Source: an uncultured Alphaproteobacteria bacterium (GTDB lineage Bacteria; Pseudomonadota; Alphaproteobacteria; RF32; CAG-239). From it: a DNA stretch of 64,000 bases. The stretch spans positions 62,001-126,000 of the forward strand of contig CALXUN010000001.1 of assembly GCA_944391705.1 (NCBI GenBank). Direction: 5' to 3'. How positions within the stretch are numbered: the stretch's first letter is position 1; every line of letters begins with the position of its first letter. The notes below the pieces were generated by a model that was not told the origin of the DNA, searched no databases, and saw nothing but the letters and a program-made list of their open reading frames with translations. Of the stretch, positions 43,597 through 51,975 are shown one piece after another. Both the position numbers and the translations under genes were made by a program.

Positions 43597-44316
43597 TTAT
43601 TCTTCCGTACTTTGCGTCAGTTTCTTAAAAGCCTCGGCCAGGTCTTTTGTTTTGGCTTTTTGTAAAATTTCCCGGCAGGTGCCGTCAGCCATAATTTTGC
43701 CTTTATTAATTAAAATAATGCGCGTACAGATTGTTTCGGCCTCTTCCAACAGATGTGTGGAAATCAGGATCGTTTTATTTTTACCCATCTGTGCAATCAG
43801 CTGCCGCATATGTTCTTTTTGGTTCGGATCAAGTCCGTCGGTTGGTTCGTCCAAAAGCAAAATGTCGGGATTGCTTAAAATGCTTTGTGCAAATCCGACA
43901 CGGCGTAAATATCCTTTAGACAATGTTTCTATTTTTTGGTTCAGGACATTTTCGATATTTGCCAGCCCTATGGCGCGTTCAATATCTTTTTTGCCGACTT
44001 GCCGCAAATCAGCCATATAACGCAAGAACATTTTGACGCTCATGTCCGGATATAAAGGCGAACCTTCCGGCAAGAAACCGATTTTGCTTTTAGCCTCAAG
44101 CGGGTGTTTTGCAATATTTAAATCTTCAATAAAAATTTTACCCGAAGTCGGTGCCAAAAAGCCGGTAATCATATTCATCAGGGTTGATTTTCCGGCGCCG
44201 TTCGGTCCCAAAAGGGCAATGACCTCTCCGGTTTGCGCCGAAAAACTAAAATTGTCGACAGCTTTTAAATTACCGTAAATTTTGCTTAAATTTTCTGTCC
44301 GGATAGCGTCTGTCAT
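43597..44316 (-). CDS. ABC transporter ATP-binding protein (GldA-like)
   Basis: ATPase of the transporter. Walker A is GPNGAGKSTLMN near residue 36, the signature LSKGYLRRVGFAQ near 134, Walker B DILLLDEPTDGLDP near 154, and the His switch STHLLEEA. The 239 residues assume the ATG at 44316; AAGGAGG lies 9 bases before it inside the end of anmK, so it is favoured over 44337. The anmK stop is 1 base away. Confidence 0.93.
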   Translation of the reverse strand: MTDAIRTENLSKIYGNLKAVDNFSFSAQTGEVIALLGPNGAGKSTLMNMITGFLAPTSGKIFIEDLNIAKHPLEAKSKIGFLPEGSPLYPDMSVKMFLRYMADLRQVGKKDIERAIGLANIENVLNQKIETLSKGYLRRVGFAQSILSNPDILLLDEPTDGLDPNQKEHMRQLIAQMGKNKTILISTHLLEEAETICTRIILINKGKIMADGTCREILQKAKTKDLAEAFKKLTQSTEE

Positions 44317-44317
44317 T

Positions 44318-45430
44318 TCATTTACCCTCCTTTTCATATATTTCGCCGCCGGTCATCGGCTGGGCAATACCGGTTGTGGTCGGAAATGTTATCGGCAACG
44401 AATAAAGCCGCCGAGCCGCCAGAAAAGCAATAGCCGGTGCATCGCCGATTTTAAAGTTGAAGACATCTTCCGTTGCCGTTTCAATTTTCATTTCTTTTAA
44501 ATGCTGGCGGATAAAACGCACCAGCGTCGGGTTTTGCGCCCCGCCGCCGCAGATAACGGCGCAAACCGGAACTTCCGGCAGATAAAGCGCCAGAGAATAA
44601 GCAATTGCTTCGCTGATAAAAGCAGTGGCGGTTGCCGCACCGTCTTCCAAAGATAAACCTTCCAGATGTTCTGTTTTATCATTAAAAGAATTGCGGTCGA
44701 GGGATTTCGGCGGATATTTTGCAAAAAAATCATGTTTCATCATCTGATTGACAATTTTTTCATGTACAGTTCCGGTTGCTGCCAGTTTGCCGTTAAAATC
44801 CATCTGCATGCCGCCGTGTTTGAAAACCCAGTCATCAATCAGGGCGTTGCCGGGCCCGCAGTCAAAAGCGGTAATTTCACCCAGATGCCCGGTCCATGTC
44901 AGATTGGTAATGCCGCCGATATTAATAAAAACATTGGGCTTTTCAAGATTTTGCGCCAGAGCGCTGTAATAAGTGGCGGTAATCGGCGAACCTTGTCCGC
45001 CGTTTAAAATATCGGCATTGCGAAAGTGGGTAACAACTTTAATGCCGGTATTTTCTGCCAGCAAGCGCCCTTTGCCGAGTTGATAGGTATAACCGTTTTC
45101 CGGCTCATGGCAGATGGTCGGACCTTCAAGCCCGATGACATCAATGGTATCGGGAATTTCATTTTTGATTTCTTTAACAATTTCAATTAAAAAATTTGTT
45201 ACGTCTGTTTCTGCCGCTTCAATTTTTTCGCGTTCTTCGGCAATGGCATAGTGTAATCCCAGAACGGCCCGGATTTTTTGTATCAAGGCTTCCGGATAAA
45301 TAAATTTGCGTGAAATTTTAACCTCATAAATATCCACGCCGTCGGTTGAAACCAGTGCGGCTTTAATGCCGTCTAAGGAAGTTCCGCCCATCAGGCCGAG
45401 AACGTTTAAAGGTTTAATCATCATTGTCAA
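44318..45430 (-). CDS. anmK: Anhydro-N-acetylmuramic acid kinase
   Basis: Phosphorylates anhydroMurNAc released from cell-wall turnover, giving MurNAc-6-phosphate. GLMGGTSLDGIKAAL is near residue 13, NIGGITNLTWTG near 170, DCGPGNALIDDW near 190, and CGGGAQNPTLVRFI near 295. Length 370 is standard. It is placed before the ABC transporter genes with the reading frames touching. The start is at one of two adjacent ATGs. Confidence 0.95.
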   Translation of the reverse strand: MTMMIKPLNVLGLMGGTSLDGIKAALVSTDGVDIYEVKISRKFIYPEALIQKIRAVLGLHYAIAEEREKIEAAETDVTNFLIEIVKEIKNEIPDTIDVIGLEGPTICHEPENGYTYQLGKGRLLAENTGIKVVTHFRNADILNGGQGSPITATYYSALAQNLEKPNVFINIGGITNLTWTGHLGEITAFDCGPGNALIDDWVFKHGGMQMDFNGKLAATGTVHEKIVNQMMKHDFFAKYPPKSLDRNSFNDKTEHLEGLSLEDGAATATAFISEAIAYSLALYLPEVPVCAVICGGGAQNPTLVRFIRQHLKEMKIETATEDVFNFKIGDAPAIAFLAARRLYSLPITFPTTTGIAQPMTGGEIYEKEGK

Positions 45431-45505
45431 AAAAATTACCTCTCTGCTTGCAATGTCTCAAATATATGCTAATATGCGTTAAAATTTAGTATAAAGGAAA
45501 GAAAA

Positions 45506-46759
45506 ATGAGCACATGGAAATCCGAATTTTTTAACATTATGGTCGAACGCGGTTTTTACAATCAATGCACCAACGATACTGGTTTTGATGAATATCTGGC
45601 TGATTGTGAAAAGAAAGGCATTCCGGCCGTGGGTTATCTTGGTTCGGATCCGACCGGCGATAGTCTTCATGTCGGGCATATTGTACCGGTTATGATGCTG
45701 CGCTGGTTTCAAAAATGCGGCCATAAACCGTTAACATTGGTAGGCGGCGCCACCGCCCGCATCGGCGATCCGTCGGGCAAAGATAAATTACGTCCGTTTT
45801 TAAGCGAAGAAACCTTGGCGCACAATACCGAAGGCTTAAAAAAATCTTTTCGCAAATTCTTAAATTTTGAAAACGGTGCCAACGCAGCTGAAATGGTCGA
45901 TAACTGGGACTGGTTTAAGAATATAAATTATCTGGCGTTTTTACGCGATATCGGCACCTGTTATTCGGTTAACCGCATGCTGACAATGGAAAGCGTAAAA
46001 AGCCGTCTGGAACGTGAACAACCGATGTCGTTTCTGGAATTTAATTATCAGTTGCTGCAAGGGTATGATTTCTGCGTTTTGTATCAGAAATACGGCTGCC
46101 GCGCCCAGATTGCCGGTGCCGACCAGTGGGGCAACATTGTTTCCGGCACCGAACTCGGCCGTCGTCGTTACGATGTTGAGCTGTTTGGTTTTACCAGCCC
46201 GATTTTAACCGATTCTTCCGGTAAAAAAATGGGAAAATCGGAGGGCAACGCCGTCTGGATTAATGATGAAAAACTTTCTTCTTATGATTATTATCAGTAT
46301 TTCCGCAACATCGGCGATGCCGAAGTCGGCAAATGCCTGCGCGTTTTTACGGATTTGCCGATGGATGAAGTTCGTCGTTTGGAAAGCTTAAAAGACAAAG
46401 AAATTAATGAAGCTAAAAAGATTTTGGCTTATGAAGCAACCAAAATGTGCCGTGGTGAAACTGAAGCCAAAGCGGCAGAGAACACGGCCGTCAAAACCTT
46501 TGAACAGGGCCTGGCCGGTGATAATCTGCCGGTTATCAAGGCTGATTTAAATGCCGGTATCGGTGTGTTGGATGCTTTTTTGCAAATCGGCTTTGTCGAA
46601 AGCAAAGGTGAGGCGCGCCGTCTGATAAAACAGTCCGGCTTAAAGATTAATGATAAGCCGGTTACCGATGAAAACTATAGAATTACGACGGCAGATTTGG
46701 TAGACGGTCAGATTAAACTTTCCCAGGGCAAGAAAAAACACGGCCTGATAAAAGCTTAA
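45506..46759 (+). CDS. tyrS: Tyrosyl-tRNA synthetase
   Basis: Class I synthetase that charges tRNA-Tyr. The HIGH-type motif is SLHVGHIVP near residue 50, the KMSKS-type KKMGKSEGN near residue 235, and the tyrosine pocket includes YQLLQGYDFCVLYQ. The C-terminal S4-like RNA-binding domain is at about 345-410 (EARRLIKQSGLKIND). Length 417 is the bacterial TyrRS1 type. AAGGAAAG precedes the start. Confidence 0.97.
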   Translation: MSTWKSEFFNIMVERGFYNQCTNDTGFDEYLADCEKKGIPAVGYLGSDPTGDSLHVGHIVPVMMLRWFQKCGHKPLTLVGGATARIGDPSGKDKLRPFLSEETLAHNTEGLKKSFRKFLNFENGANAAEMVDNWDWFKNINYLAFLRDIGTCYSVNRMLTMESVKSRLEREQPMSFLEFNYQLLQGYDFCVLYQKYGCRAQIAGADQWGNIVSGTELGRRRYDVELFGFTSPILTDSSGKKMGKSEGNAVWINDEKLSSYDYYQYFRNIGDAEVGKCLRVFTDLPMDEVRRLESLKDKEINEAKKILAYEATKMCRGETEAKAAENTAVKTFEQGLAGDNLPVIKADLNAGIGVLDAFLQIGFVESKGEARRLIKQSGLKINDKPVTDENYRITTADLVDGQIKLSQGKKKHGLIKA

Positions 46760-46764
46760 AACCA

Positions 46765-46793
46765 AACCCCGTCTTTTAAGGCGGGGTTTTTTG
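46765..46793 (+). terminator. Terminator of tyrS
   Basis: The hairpin AACCCCGTC/GGCGGGGTT is followed by six T. Confidence 0.85.
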
Positions 46794-46811
46794 ATTAGTT
46801 GCCTTACAGAA

Positions 46812-46935
46812 AACCCCGAGTTTACTCGGGGCTGAATGCCAAGGTGTTGGAACAACACCGCTCCACGCCAACGAGCGTGGTCAAACCGTAAGGTTTGTAG
46901 CTGTTATAGAACCCCCAGTTTACTGGGGGATATCT
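46812..46935 (+). mobile_element. Five-hairpin array resembling an IS200/IS605 end or omega-RNA remnant
   Basis: Five hairpins follow one another: CCCCGAG-TTTA-CTCGGGG, GGTGTTG-GAA-CAACACC, CCACGC/GCGTGG, CAAACC-GTAA-GGTTTG and CCCCCAG-TTTA-CTGGGGG. The outer two have the same loop and similar stems, as expected for left and right ends of a hairpin-terminated IS605-type element. The inner part recalls the RNA scaffold encoded at the 3' end of tnpB genes. No tnpA or tnpB is present, so this would be a minimal non-autonomous copy or a relic. The assignment is by appearance only. The rest of 46936-47031 shows no gene. Confidence 0.5.
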
Positions 46936-47031
46936 ATTAATAAAAAATAACCAGGAAATCAGATTTAAGTTTCCCGGCTATACCTTTTTCTTTTATGTAA
47001 TCCGTATTTGTCGCGTCAATAATCTAATATT

Positions 47032-47259
47032 CTACCACACAACGGCACTTTCACATTCGTCATATGTCCAATCAGCATGTTCTTGCATACATTGCTTAAT
47101 GTTTTCTTCATCATTCCATGAAAGCATTATAGCTCCCGGCAACCCTATGAATAAAGCTATTATAATACAGATAAATACAAGCTTCATAACAAACTTTAAC
47201 GAGTTGAACATAAACTTACGCAATATTAAAGAAAACTTTATCTTGTTGTGGTTATTCAT
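47032..47259 (-). CDS. Small single-pass membrane protein
   Basis: The 75 residues have one hydrophobic segment (about 22-48) and a short C-terminal part with two Cys (QCMQEHADWTYDECE). It overlaps the end of the upstream 267-residue gene by 8 bases and is translated from AAAAAACAAAATG without a clear Shine-Dalgarno sequence, so it probably depends on coupling. The pairing of a mid-size protein with a small membrane protein can be that of an effector and its immunity protein, but nothing confirms it. Confidence 0.6.
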   Translation of the reverse strand: MNNHNKIKFSLILRKFMFNSLKFVMKLVFICIIIALFIGLPGAIMLSWNDEENIKQCMQEHADWTYDECESAVVW

Positions 47260-48055
47260 TTTGTTTTTTCCAGGTATTTGTATTTATATCCAAACCTCCA
47301 AGCCACTTTCTAACACTTGCATTCGGATTATTCAAGCCCCAATTTAAGGATTCGTCATTATTATTTAAGTCTTTTTGACTATCTTTCAAAATTTCTAAAA
47401 ACGGTTGTCCTTCTAAAACCTTTTTAGTTATATCAAGCCCCTCTTTTGCATAACCCCAAAATTTTCCAGCAGGATACAAACCTGGTATATTATTTGCTTC
47501 CTGTCCAATTTGCGCCATTCCTAAACGATGATAATAATTATCACTGTTTATCAGATTTGCTTTATCCATATCCCTTTTAGCTTGAACAAGCATTCCTAAA
47601 GAATATCCAAACGGGTAAGGTGGTAAATTTTCATACAATATTTTTCCTGTATTTTCAATTATATTATTGTATGGCATTTGAGGTCTTATTTGTCTTGCCA
47701 ATGCTTCCGCCTCTTCCTTTTGCTTTTCCGTCATCGGCCGCAATGATGTTGAATATTGCTCCTGATATGGCGCTTCTCCCTCTCCCCATTCATCTTCATC
47801 CTCATATTCAAATCCGTACCATTGCCGAAACTTCGCACCGTTTTCTTTGACATATGCTTCAAGTTGCTCTTCAACTTCTTTCATGTCTTTGGCCTCCCTG
47901 ATAATATCGGCCATATCCCTTATTTCTCTTTCACTTAATTTATAGGCTTCCGGGTATTTGTATTTGATATATCCGTATTTATCTCCAAAACGCCGCGACA
48001 GCTCCTCGTCATGCTCGTTTTCATAGATTTTACCGTTTATACTTTGATAGGGCAT
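47252..48055 (-). CDS. Hypothetical protein, 267 residues
   Basis: Not firmly recognised. The N-terminal half is charged and helical (residues 1-120, many Glu, Lys, Tyr). The C-terminal half has NSDNYYHRLGMAQIGQ near residue 172 and PAGKFWGYAKEG, followed by an Asn-rich tail. The first of these recalls a pattern seen at the C-terminal ends of some polymorphic or Rhs-type toxins (D-x-[YF]-[FY]-H), a weak hint only. GAAAGGAG precedes the ATG. Upstream DNA (48120-48215) contains imperfect 20-base direct repeats. Confidence 0.6.
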   Translation of the reverse strand: MPYQSINGKIYENEHDEELSRRFGDKYGYIKYKYPEAYKLSEREIRDMADIIREAKDMKEVEEQLEAYVKENGAKFRQWYGFEYEDEDEWGEGEAPYQEQYSTSLRPMTEKQKEEAEALARQIRPQMPYNNIIENTGKILYENLPPYPFGYSLGMLVQAKRDMDKANLINSDNYYHRLGMAQIGQEANNIPGLYPAGKFWGYAKEGLDITKKVLEGQPFLEILKDSQKDLNNNDESLNWGLNNPNASVRKWLGGLDINTNTWKKQNE

Positions 48056-48125
48056 GTTGTCTCCTTTCTTTGTTGGTTAAAAGTTAATCTTCAAAGAAAG
48101 GTTATCATTTTTGATATGCTTTTGT

Positions 48126-48205
48126 CTTGTATCGCGTTGTATCTTTTTGCCCATTCTTGCTCAAAATTGCACATACTTGCTTAAAATCTGCTCAATCTTG
48201 TACCG
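48126..48205. repeat. Imperfect direct repeats upstream of the 267-residue gene
   Basis: On the minus strand TTTTAAGCAAGTATGTGCAA is followed at once by TTTTGAGCAAGAATGGGCAA, and partial copies flank them. The spacing of about 20 bases would suit an operator. No regulator gene is adjacent. Confidence 0.4.
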
Positions 48206-48231
48206 TTTGGCGCAGATATAATAAATTTTTA

Positions 48232-49626
48232 TTATCTTGCCGCCACCAGTGAAAGAGATGAGATTGTATCGCCCATGCCAACCAGCGTCACCGGTTTTTC
48301 AATTAAAATTGTCGGGACGACAATCAAATCCCAGCGGCGGTAACGTCCGATACCGGTCTGAGCCAGATCGTTTTGTCCCGTTGCCCAGGCCAGGCTGTCA
48401 GCCTCAATTAAGCCGACGTCCGAAACCTCGCGTCCGTGTGCCCATAACAAATCTTCAATCGTGCCGGTTCCGGCTTTGGCTGCGGCAATGGTGGCGGCCG
48501 TCATCATGCCGTTTAAGTTTTGTTCCGGCGTAATTTTAAAACCCGTATTCTGCAAGGTCATGTAAAGCCCGAACATATGCAGCTGAATGCGCGGAACACC
48601 GGTTTTTTCCTTGATTTTGACCAGTCCGGCAAATAAATTTTCCGAAGTTGTCTGCCGGCGGCATTTTTCCGCCAGCGCCTCTTCGCCGATAACTTCCAAA
48701 ACATCAATGGTTTCCCGTTCGTTAATCCCCATTGAATCCATTAAAGGCGCAATCTTGTCAATAATTGCTTTGCGGATGATTTTATCCTGGGTTGAGGCTA
48801 TTTCCAAATGAAAAATACACCCCGGATTGTTTTCCCGCCATGTTTTAATCTCCGGAAGAATATTATTAATCAACTTTTCACCGTCATTGTTGGCGGTTAA
48901 GGCATGAAAACCGGATAAAACCACATAATCAACTGGGTGGTTATGAACATGATTTATAAAGTTTTTATCGGTAACTAATTTAAGATTAAGCGGATCATAA
49001 GTGGCAATAAAACGGTTGGATTTCGGGCAACGAAACTTTTGTCCTTCAAGTTCCAAAACATCGTTTTTATCAAACTCTATAATCCAGTGGATAAGCGGCA
49101 CGTCATCTTTGCGGTCTATCCGGCAGGCGGGCAAAATTTTGCCGTTTTCATCAAAGGAAAGCAGGTTGTCAAGTTTGGAAAACTGGTCGGCCTGCAGCTT
49201 CGGCAGTGAGTTGGTATGCACAAAAACACTTTTTATGCCGACCGTTGCCAGAGCGTTGCCGACAATTCCGCCTTGTCCGCCGATTTGCAGCCGGTCATAG
49301 CCGATGTTTTTATCCATCCAGTCATAAACATCCTTTTCTTCGGTAATCCATTCCTCGGCAATACCGTTTTTAAAACACTTAAAAATACCTTTTAACACAT
49401 CGTCAGGGGTTAAAATTTTGGTTTGTTTGATATCTTCCAATTGTGCCAGGGATAAGCCTCTTTGGGCAATTAACTCGGCAAGCTTTCCGGCCGTCATTTT
49501 AATAACGGCGTCGATGTTGGCATTAAAGCCGGTCGCTGCTGCTTCAATTTTTTTGATTTTTTCAAGCTGTTTTGGAACAACCTGATATTTTTCTTTCCAA
49601 ATTTTTTTCAACTCCGGCGTATCCAT
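48232..49626 (-). CDS. ADP-dependent phosphofructokinase/glucokinase family protein
   Basis: Sugar kinase of the ribokinase fold that uses ADP as phosphate donor, best known from archaeal glycolysis. The 464 residues match that family's length. ATGFNANIDAVIK near residue 31, QIGGQGGIVGNALA near 116, FHALTANNDG near 243, and the catalytic GMGDTISS near 450 (G-x-G-D) are the key elements. There is no ATP-type PfkA motif. Whether it acts on glucose or fructose-6-phosphate cannot be told. It is unusual in a proteobacterium and could be acquired. The gene stands alone with a terminator behind the next gene. Confidence 0.88.
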   Translation of the reverse strand: MDTPELKKIWKEKYQVVPKQLEKIKKIEAAATGFNANIDAVIKMTAGKLAELIAQRGLSLAQLEDIKQTKILTPDDVLKGIFKCFKNGIAEEWITEEKDVYDWMDKNIGYDRLQIGGQGGIVGNALATVGIKSVFVHTNSLPKLQADQFSKLDNLLSFDENGKILPACRIDRKDDVPLIHWIIEFDKNDVLELEGQKFRCPKSNRFIATYDPLNLKLVTDKNFINHVHNHPVDYVVLSGFHALTANNDGEKLINNILPEIKTWRENNPGCIFHLEIASTQDKIIRKAIIDKIAPLMDSMGINERETIDVLEVIGEEALAEKCRRQTTSENLFAGLVKIKEKTGVPRIQLHMFGLYMTLQNTGFKITPEQNLNGMMTAATIAAAKAGTGTIEDLLWAHGREVSDVGLIEADSLAWATGQNDLAQTGIGRYRRWDLIVVPTILIEKPVTLVGMGDTISSLSLVAAR

Positions 49627-49685
49627 GAAAATTCTCCCTGTATTTAAATTTAAGTCTTCTTTTTATTTTTTCCATGCAACAAAAA

Positions 49686-49725
49686 AATATACCGGACGGA
49701 TTTTTATCAGACCGGTATATTTTAT
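49686..49725 (-). terminator. Terminator of the Mic60-like gene
   Basis: The AATATACCGG/CCGGTATATT hairpin lies just behind the stop at 49731, and A/T runs give a T tail on either strand. It separates the gene from the ADP-kinase gene. Confidence 0.65.
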
Positions 49726-49730
49726 TTTTT

Positions 49731-50792
49731 TTAAGGCTGTTGTAAAACAGATTCGTTTTTAATGTTTTCCACTTTCATAAAAGCCAGCGTTAAAGCCTGA
49801 ATCTTTTGAAGGGCTGCGTTAAACTCTTCTGCGCGGGCATACTCTTCCTGCCATTTTTTGAAAGCCTCTCCCTGATATGCAGGTTCTGCCTGCATCAACA
49901 ACACGGCAGCACTCAAATTGCCGCTGTTGACCAGCCGGTAAACCTTGTCTTCTTCCTCGTTTTGATTTTGAACATCACCGGCAGCGTTGTCGCCGTTATA
50001 TTCAACCACAATAAGCTTGCTGAGTTTAGCATTTAACTTTTCTTTCCAACCGTCGCCGGCGGCAGATACGTCTGTTTTAGTATCCTTTTCTTTCAAAGCA
50101 TCTTGCTGTTCGGCGTACAGATTGTTAAATGCACCAATCATCATGTTTGGCGTTGCAATGCCGGCAGGTGCCAGGCGGGCAATGGTTTCTGCCGCGGTTT
50201 CCATATTTGTTCCGGCAGCCAGCTGACGCAAAACCTCAGCCTCATACACGAAAGGCCGGCCGTCGGCGGCTGCGTCTTTAACCAACATGGCAGCCGTTAA
50301 AATCAAAGCGCCCTGAGAACTCACTTTGCCAAGCGTCCTGACCTTTGTTTCCAATCCGTCAACCCGTGTAACCAGGCCTAAAACTGCCGAATTGCTGGCC
50401 TTTGAATCCAGCAAATCGTGGTTGACTTTTAAGGAATCATTGATTTTTTTATTTAAAATAGCCGTCCTTTTAACAAAGGTGTTGTTGATTTTTTCCCATT
50501 CTTCCCGGTTGATGTTTTGATTTTTTTCCGCCTGTAAAACCTGAATTTGGCTGTTCATCAAGGCAATCTGTTCTTTTAAGCCCTCAATCTCCCGGTTGAG
50601 CGAAACCTCATTTTCCTGTGTTTTATTTAAAAATTTCGGATTTTGAACCATATACCATCCGCCGCCCAAAACAGCCAGAAGCAAAATTGCCGCCGCCGCT
50701 TTCGGCACAAAGTTTGTTTTAGACGGCTTACCGGCCTTTACCGGAGCCGGCTCCTCAGCCGGAGAAGAATTTTTTTCGGTATTTTTAGCCAT
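49731..50792 (-). CDS. Mitofilin/Mic60-like membrane protein (COG4223 type)
   Basis: The alphaproteobacterial relative of mitochondrial Mic60, which shapes inner membranes. It has a Lys/Pro-rich cytoplasmic start, one membrane segment (about 31-50), a coiled coil (about 58-140) and a C-terminal mitofilin-like domain (VSSQGALILTAAMLVKDA near residue 155, then about 200-340). Length 353 fits. The neighbour tsaD on the opposite strand is a classic one; in other alphaproteobacteria hemC and hemD lie between them, and both are missing here. Confidence 0.82.
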   Translation of the reverse strand: MAKNTEKNSSPAEEPAPVKAGKPSKTNFVPKAAAAILLLAVLGGGWYMVQNPKFLNKTQENEVSLNREIEGLKEQIALMNSQIQVLQAEKNQNINREEWEKINNTFVKRTAILNKKINDSLKVNHDLLDSKASNSAVLGLVTRVDGLETKVRTLGKVSSQGALILTAAMLVKDAAADGRPFVYEAEVLRQLAAGTNMETAAETIARLAPAGIATPNMMIGAFNNLYAEQQDALKEKDTKTDVSAAGDGWKEKLNAKLSKLIVVEYNGDNAAGDVQNQNEEEDKVYRLVNSGNLSAAVLLMQAEPAYQGEAFKKWQEEYARAEEFNAALQKIQALTLAFMKVENIKNESVLQQP

Positions 50793-50889
50793 TTTTTCTG
50801 TCCTTTGTCTGAATAATTCTTGGCAAGAATATTTTTATAGTTTATATAATTAAAAAAAAACTTCAACAGATTAATTGGATTAATACAGG

Positions 50890-51966
50890 ATGATTGTTTT
50901 AGGCATAGAAAGCAGCTGCGATGAAACGGCCGCGGCCATTGTCAATGACCGGCGCGAAATTTTGGGGCAGGCATTGCTTTCACAGGAAGAACATAAAGCA
51001 TACGGCGGTGTTGTGCCGGAAATTGCCGCCCGGGCGCATTTGGAGCATATTGATGAAATAATCGGTCTTTGCGTAAAACGGGCCGGAATTAAGCTGGAAG
51101 AATTAGATGCCGTTGCGGCCGCCGCCGGGCCGGGACTGATTGGCGGCGTGGTGGTCGGCGTAATGGCGGCTAAAGCGCTGTCACTGGCTTTAAATAAGCC
51201 TTTTGTCGCGGTAAATCATCTGGAAGGACACGCCTTATGCGCCAGAGTTTCCAATGATGTTGAGTATCCTTATTTGTTGTTGCTCGTTTCCGGTGGCCAC
51301 TGCCAGATTCTGGTGGTTAAAAATGTCGGCAGCTATGAGCGTTTGGGCACGACCATTGATGATGCGGCCGGCGAAGCCTTTGACAAGGTTGCCAAAATGC
51401 TGGGGCTTGGTTATCCCGGCGGCCCGATGATTGAAAAGTCGGCAGCCGTCGGCGATGAAACGCGATTTTCGCTGCCGCGTCCGCTGATAGGTTCAGATGA
51501 TTGTAATTTATCTTTTTCGGGGTTAAAAACGGCTGTCCGTAAACTGGTGGAATCTTATGCGCCGGACGGAAACTTAAATCATGCGGCGATTCCCGGCAAA
51601 GACGTTGCCGACATCTGTGCCTGTTTTCAATACGCGGCAACCGATTGTCTGGTACGCAAATTAAAGAAAGCCGTCGGAATTTTTAAAAGAAAATATCCTC
51701 AAGGCCGGCATTTGGTTGTTTCCGGCGGGGTTGCCGCCAATACTTACCTGCGTTCCAAGCTCCAAAGCCTTGCTGAAGGCGAGGGGTTGGAATTTGCCGC
51801 GCCGCCAATCCGTTTTTGTACCGATAACGGCGTTATGATTGCCTGGGCGGGGTTGGAACGTTTTCGTGCCGGTTTCAGCGATTCGCTTGATTTTAAACCG
51901 CGCCCGCGCTGGCCCCTGGATGAAAATGCGCCCAAAGCAGCCGGTGCCGGCGGCGTTAAAGCTTAA
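50890..51966 (+). CDS. tsaD: tRNA N6-threonylcarbamoyladenosine synthase subunit TsaD
   Basis: Transfers the threonylcarbamoyl group to A37 of ANN-reading tRNAs. GIESSCDETAAA at residue 5, the metal-binding HLEGHALCAR near residue 110, SGGHCQIL near 135, and VSGGVAANTYLR near 277 are all present. Length 358. The partner TsaE is encoded further right (59045-59530). It is divergent from the Mic60-like gene. Confidence 0.97.
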   Translation: MIVLGIESSCDETAAAIVNDRREILGQALLSQEEHKAYGGVVPEIAARAHLEHIDEIIGLCVKRAGIKLEELDAVAAAAGPGLIGGVVVGVMAAKALSLALNKPFVAVNHLEGHALCARVSNDVEYPYLLLLVSGGHCQILVVKNVGSYERLGTTIDDAAGEAFDKVAKMLGLGYPGGPMIEKSAAVGDETRFSLPRPLIGSDDCNLSFSGLKTAVRKLVESYAPDGNLNHAAIPGKDVADICACFQYAATDCLVRKLKKAVGIFKRKYPQGRHLVVSGGVAANTYLRSKLQSLAEGEGLEFAAPPIRFCTDNGVMIAWAGLERFRAGFSDSLDFKPRPRWPLDENAPKAAGAGGVKA

Positions 51967-51975
51967 GGAGAAAAA

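Noticed and set aside
46812..46935. CRISPR array
   Set aside because: There are five different hairpins and no repeated unit of fixed length with spacers; no cas gene is present.
48126..48205. CRISPR or iteron array
   Set aside because: Only two clear imperfect repeats without spacers; no replication gene is close.
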